Positions 39,737 to 40,240 of a DNA stretch of 40,240 nucleotides are shown in pieces. The position numbers and the translations under genes are program-made. Within the stretch, counting starts at the first letter, position 1. Each line of letters opens with the position of its first letter. Below the pieces are notes generated by a model. That model was not told the origin of the DNA. It was given only the letters and a program-made list of their open reading frames with translations, and ran no database searches. Origin of the DNA: a virus; IMG/VR virus record IMGVR_UViG_3300013093_000009, positions 1 through 40,240 of that record, one strand, 5' to 3'.

Positions 39737-40240
39737 TACGCCACCGCCACACAACGCCACTTAGATGTGGCACCGTTGTAGATAAAGCCAATGGTAAGCG
39801 GAAGCGTTGTTGAACCGTTGGACGAAGTCGGCACGGAAACAGTCGAGTTTTCTGTGTTGTTGAAAGACAACGTCACGGAAGAGGCGGAGTAGTCATAGAA
39901 GCGAACGATTGATTGCATGCCATCAACAGCACTTGTGGTCGACATGGTAATCGTTACAGACAAAGCGGCGTTGTTCGTTACCTTGGTTGAGGTGTACGAT
40001 GATGGCGTGACAGTGGCCGCCTGCGAAGAAACAGTTACCGAGCCAACGCTGGGGGCCAGCACGTTTGACGTGACGCTGGTGGCCGTAGCAACACCAAGAG
40101 TAGGCGTGGTGAGCGTGGGGCTGGTGGCGAACACTGACGCGCCGCTTCCTGTGATGCCGTTGAAGGGGCCGACGAGGGTGTACCAGATGCCGTTGAAGTA
40201 TTGCAGAACGTAGTCGGTGTAGAGGTAAGGGAGGCTGAAC
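39736..40240 (-). CDS. Collagen-like tail fibre, C-terminal part
   Basis: This is the continuation of the fibre that starts at 1745; bases 40130-40240 duplicate 1-111. The frame matches exactly across the join (GASVFATSP spans it). The final ~130 residues are beta-rich with repeated short Thr/Ser/Val strands (GVATATSVTSNVLAPSVGSV; IVRFYDYSASSVTLSFNN) and end in FIYNGATSKWRCVAVA, a typical fibre C-terminal pattern. It is the last part to be translated and probably carries trimerisation or receptor-contact surface. Confidence 0.85.
   Translation of the reverse strand, partial: FSLPYLYTDYVLQYFNGIWYTLVGPFNGITGSGASVFATSPTLTTPTLGVATATSVTSNVLAPSVGSVTVSSQAATVTPSSYTSTKVTNNAALSVTITMSTTSAVDGMQSIVRFYDYSASSVTLSFNNTENSTVSVPTSSNGSTTLPLTIGFIYNGATSKWRCVAVA
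40130..40240. repeat. Terminal direct repeat, copy 2
   Basis: Identical to bases 1-111, marking the point where the circular sequence was opened. Confidence 0.95.

Overview
This window is one complete circular phage genome, and the sequence points to a tailed phage of an actinobacterium, plausibly a freshwater one. Bases 1-111 are repeated exactly at 40130-40240, so the unique genome is 40,129 bp and the contig was cut inside a tail-fibre gene. Two WhiB-like proteins (27634-28017, 32302-32598) support an actinobacterial host. No integrase, repressor, DNA polymerase, helicase, tRNA or CRISPR array was recognised, so a lytic life style that relies on host replication is the simplest reading.

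Layout. Reading leftward on the minus strand from 21250, the virion genes run: a two-helix membrane protein, a small unknown, large terminase, portal, a small linker-like protein, a 3033-residue giant protein, two further virion-like proteins, scaffold, N4-gp56-type major capsid protein, six small connector-like proteins, then across the circle junction a collagen-like tail fibre, two tail proteins and a 903-residue propeller-like tail protein. A lysis region (35050-33465) follows, with two papain-fold hydrolases and two membrane proteins. Still on the minus strand, 33434-27634 holds DNA-metabolism genes: metallophosphoesterase, WhiB, Cas4-like nuclease, ERF recombinase, MazG-like protein, a replication-protein-like gene, a PD-(D/E)XK nuclease, SSB and a second WhiB. 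Many junctions are TAATG or ATGA overlaps, suggesting translational coupling.

The only plus-strand genes lie at 23182-26705 and 27369-27539. They encode a SLOG-fold DUF2493 protein, small membrane or basic proteins, and an amidoligase overlapping a class II glutamine amidotransferase. Both enzymes carry cysteine-rich, probably zinc-binding, modules.

Between the terminase operon and this island (21300-23180) lies about 1.9 kb with almost no coding potential. One 38-residue cysteine-rich protein sits near its left end. The rest is packed with nested helices whose loops (UUCG, GAAA, GATA and other A-rich loops) make sense on the plus strand. I read this as a candidate large structured noncoding RNA of about 0.85 kb or more, comparable in kind to GOLLD/ROOL RNAs.

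The points most worth a second look are this RNA candidate, the giant protein carrying NADAR, DUF4326, a possible GNAT domain and a metallopeptidase in an AT-rich internal block, and the amidoligase/amidotransferase pair.
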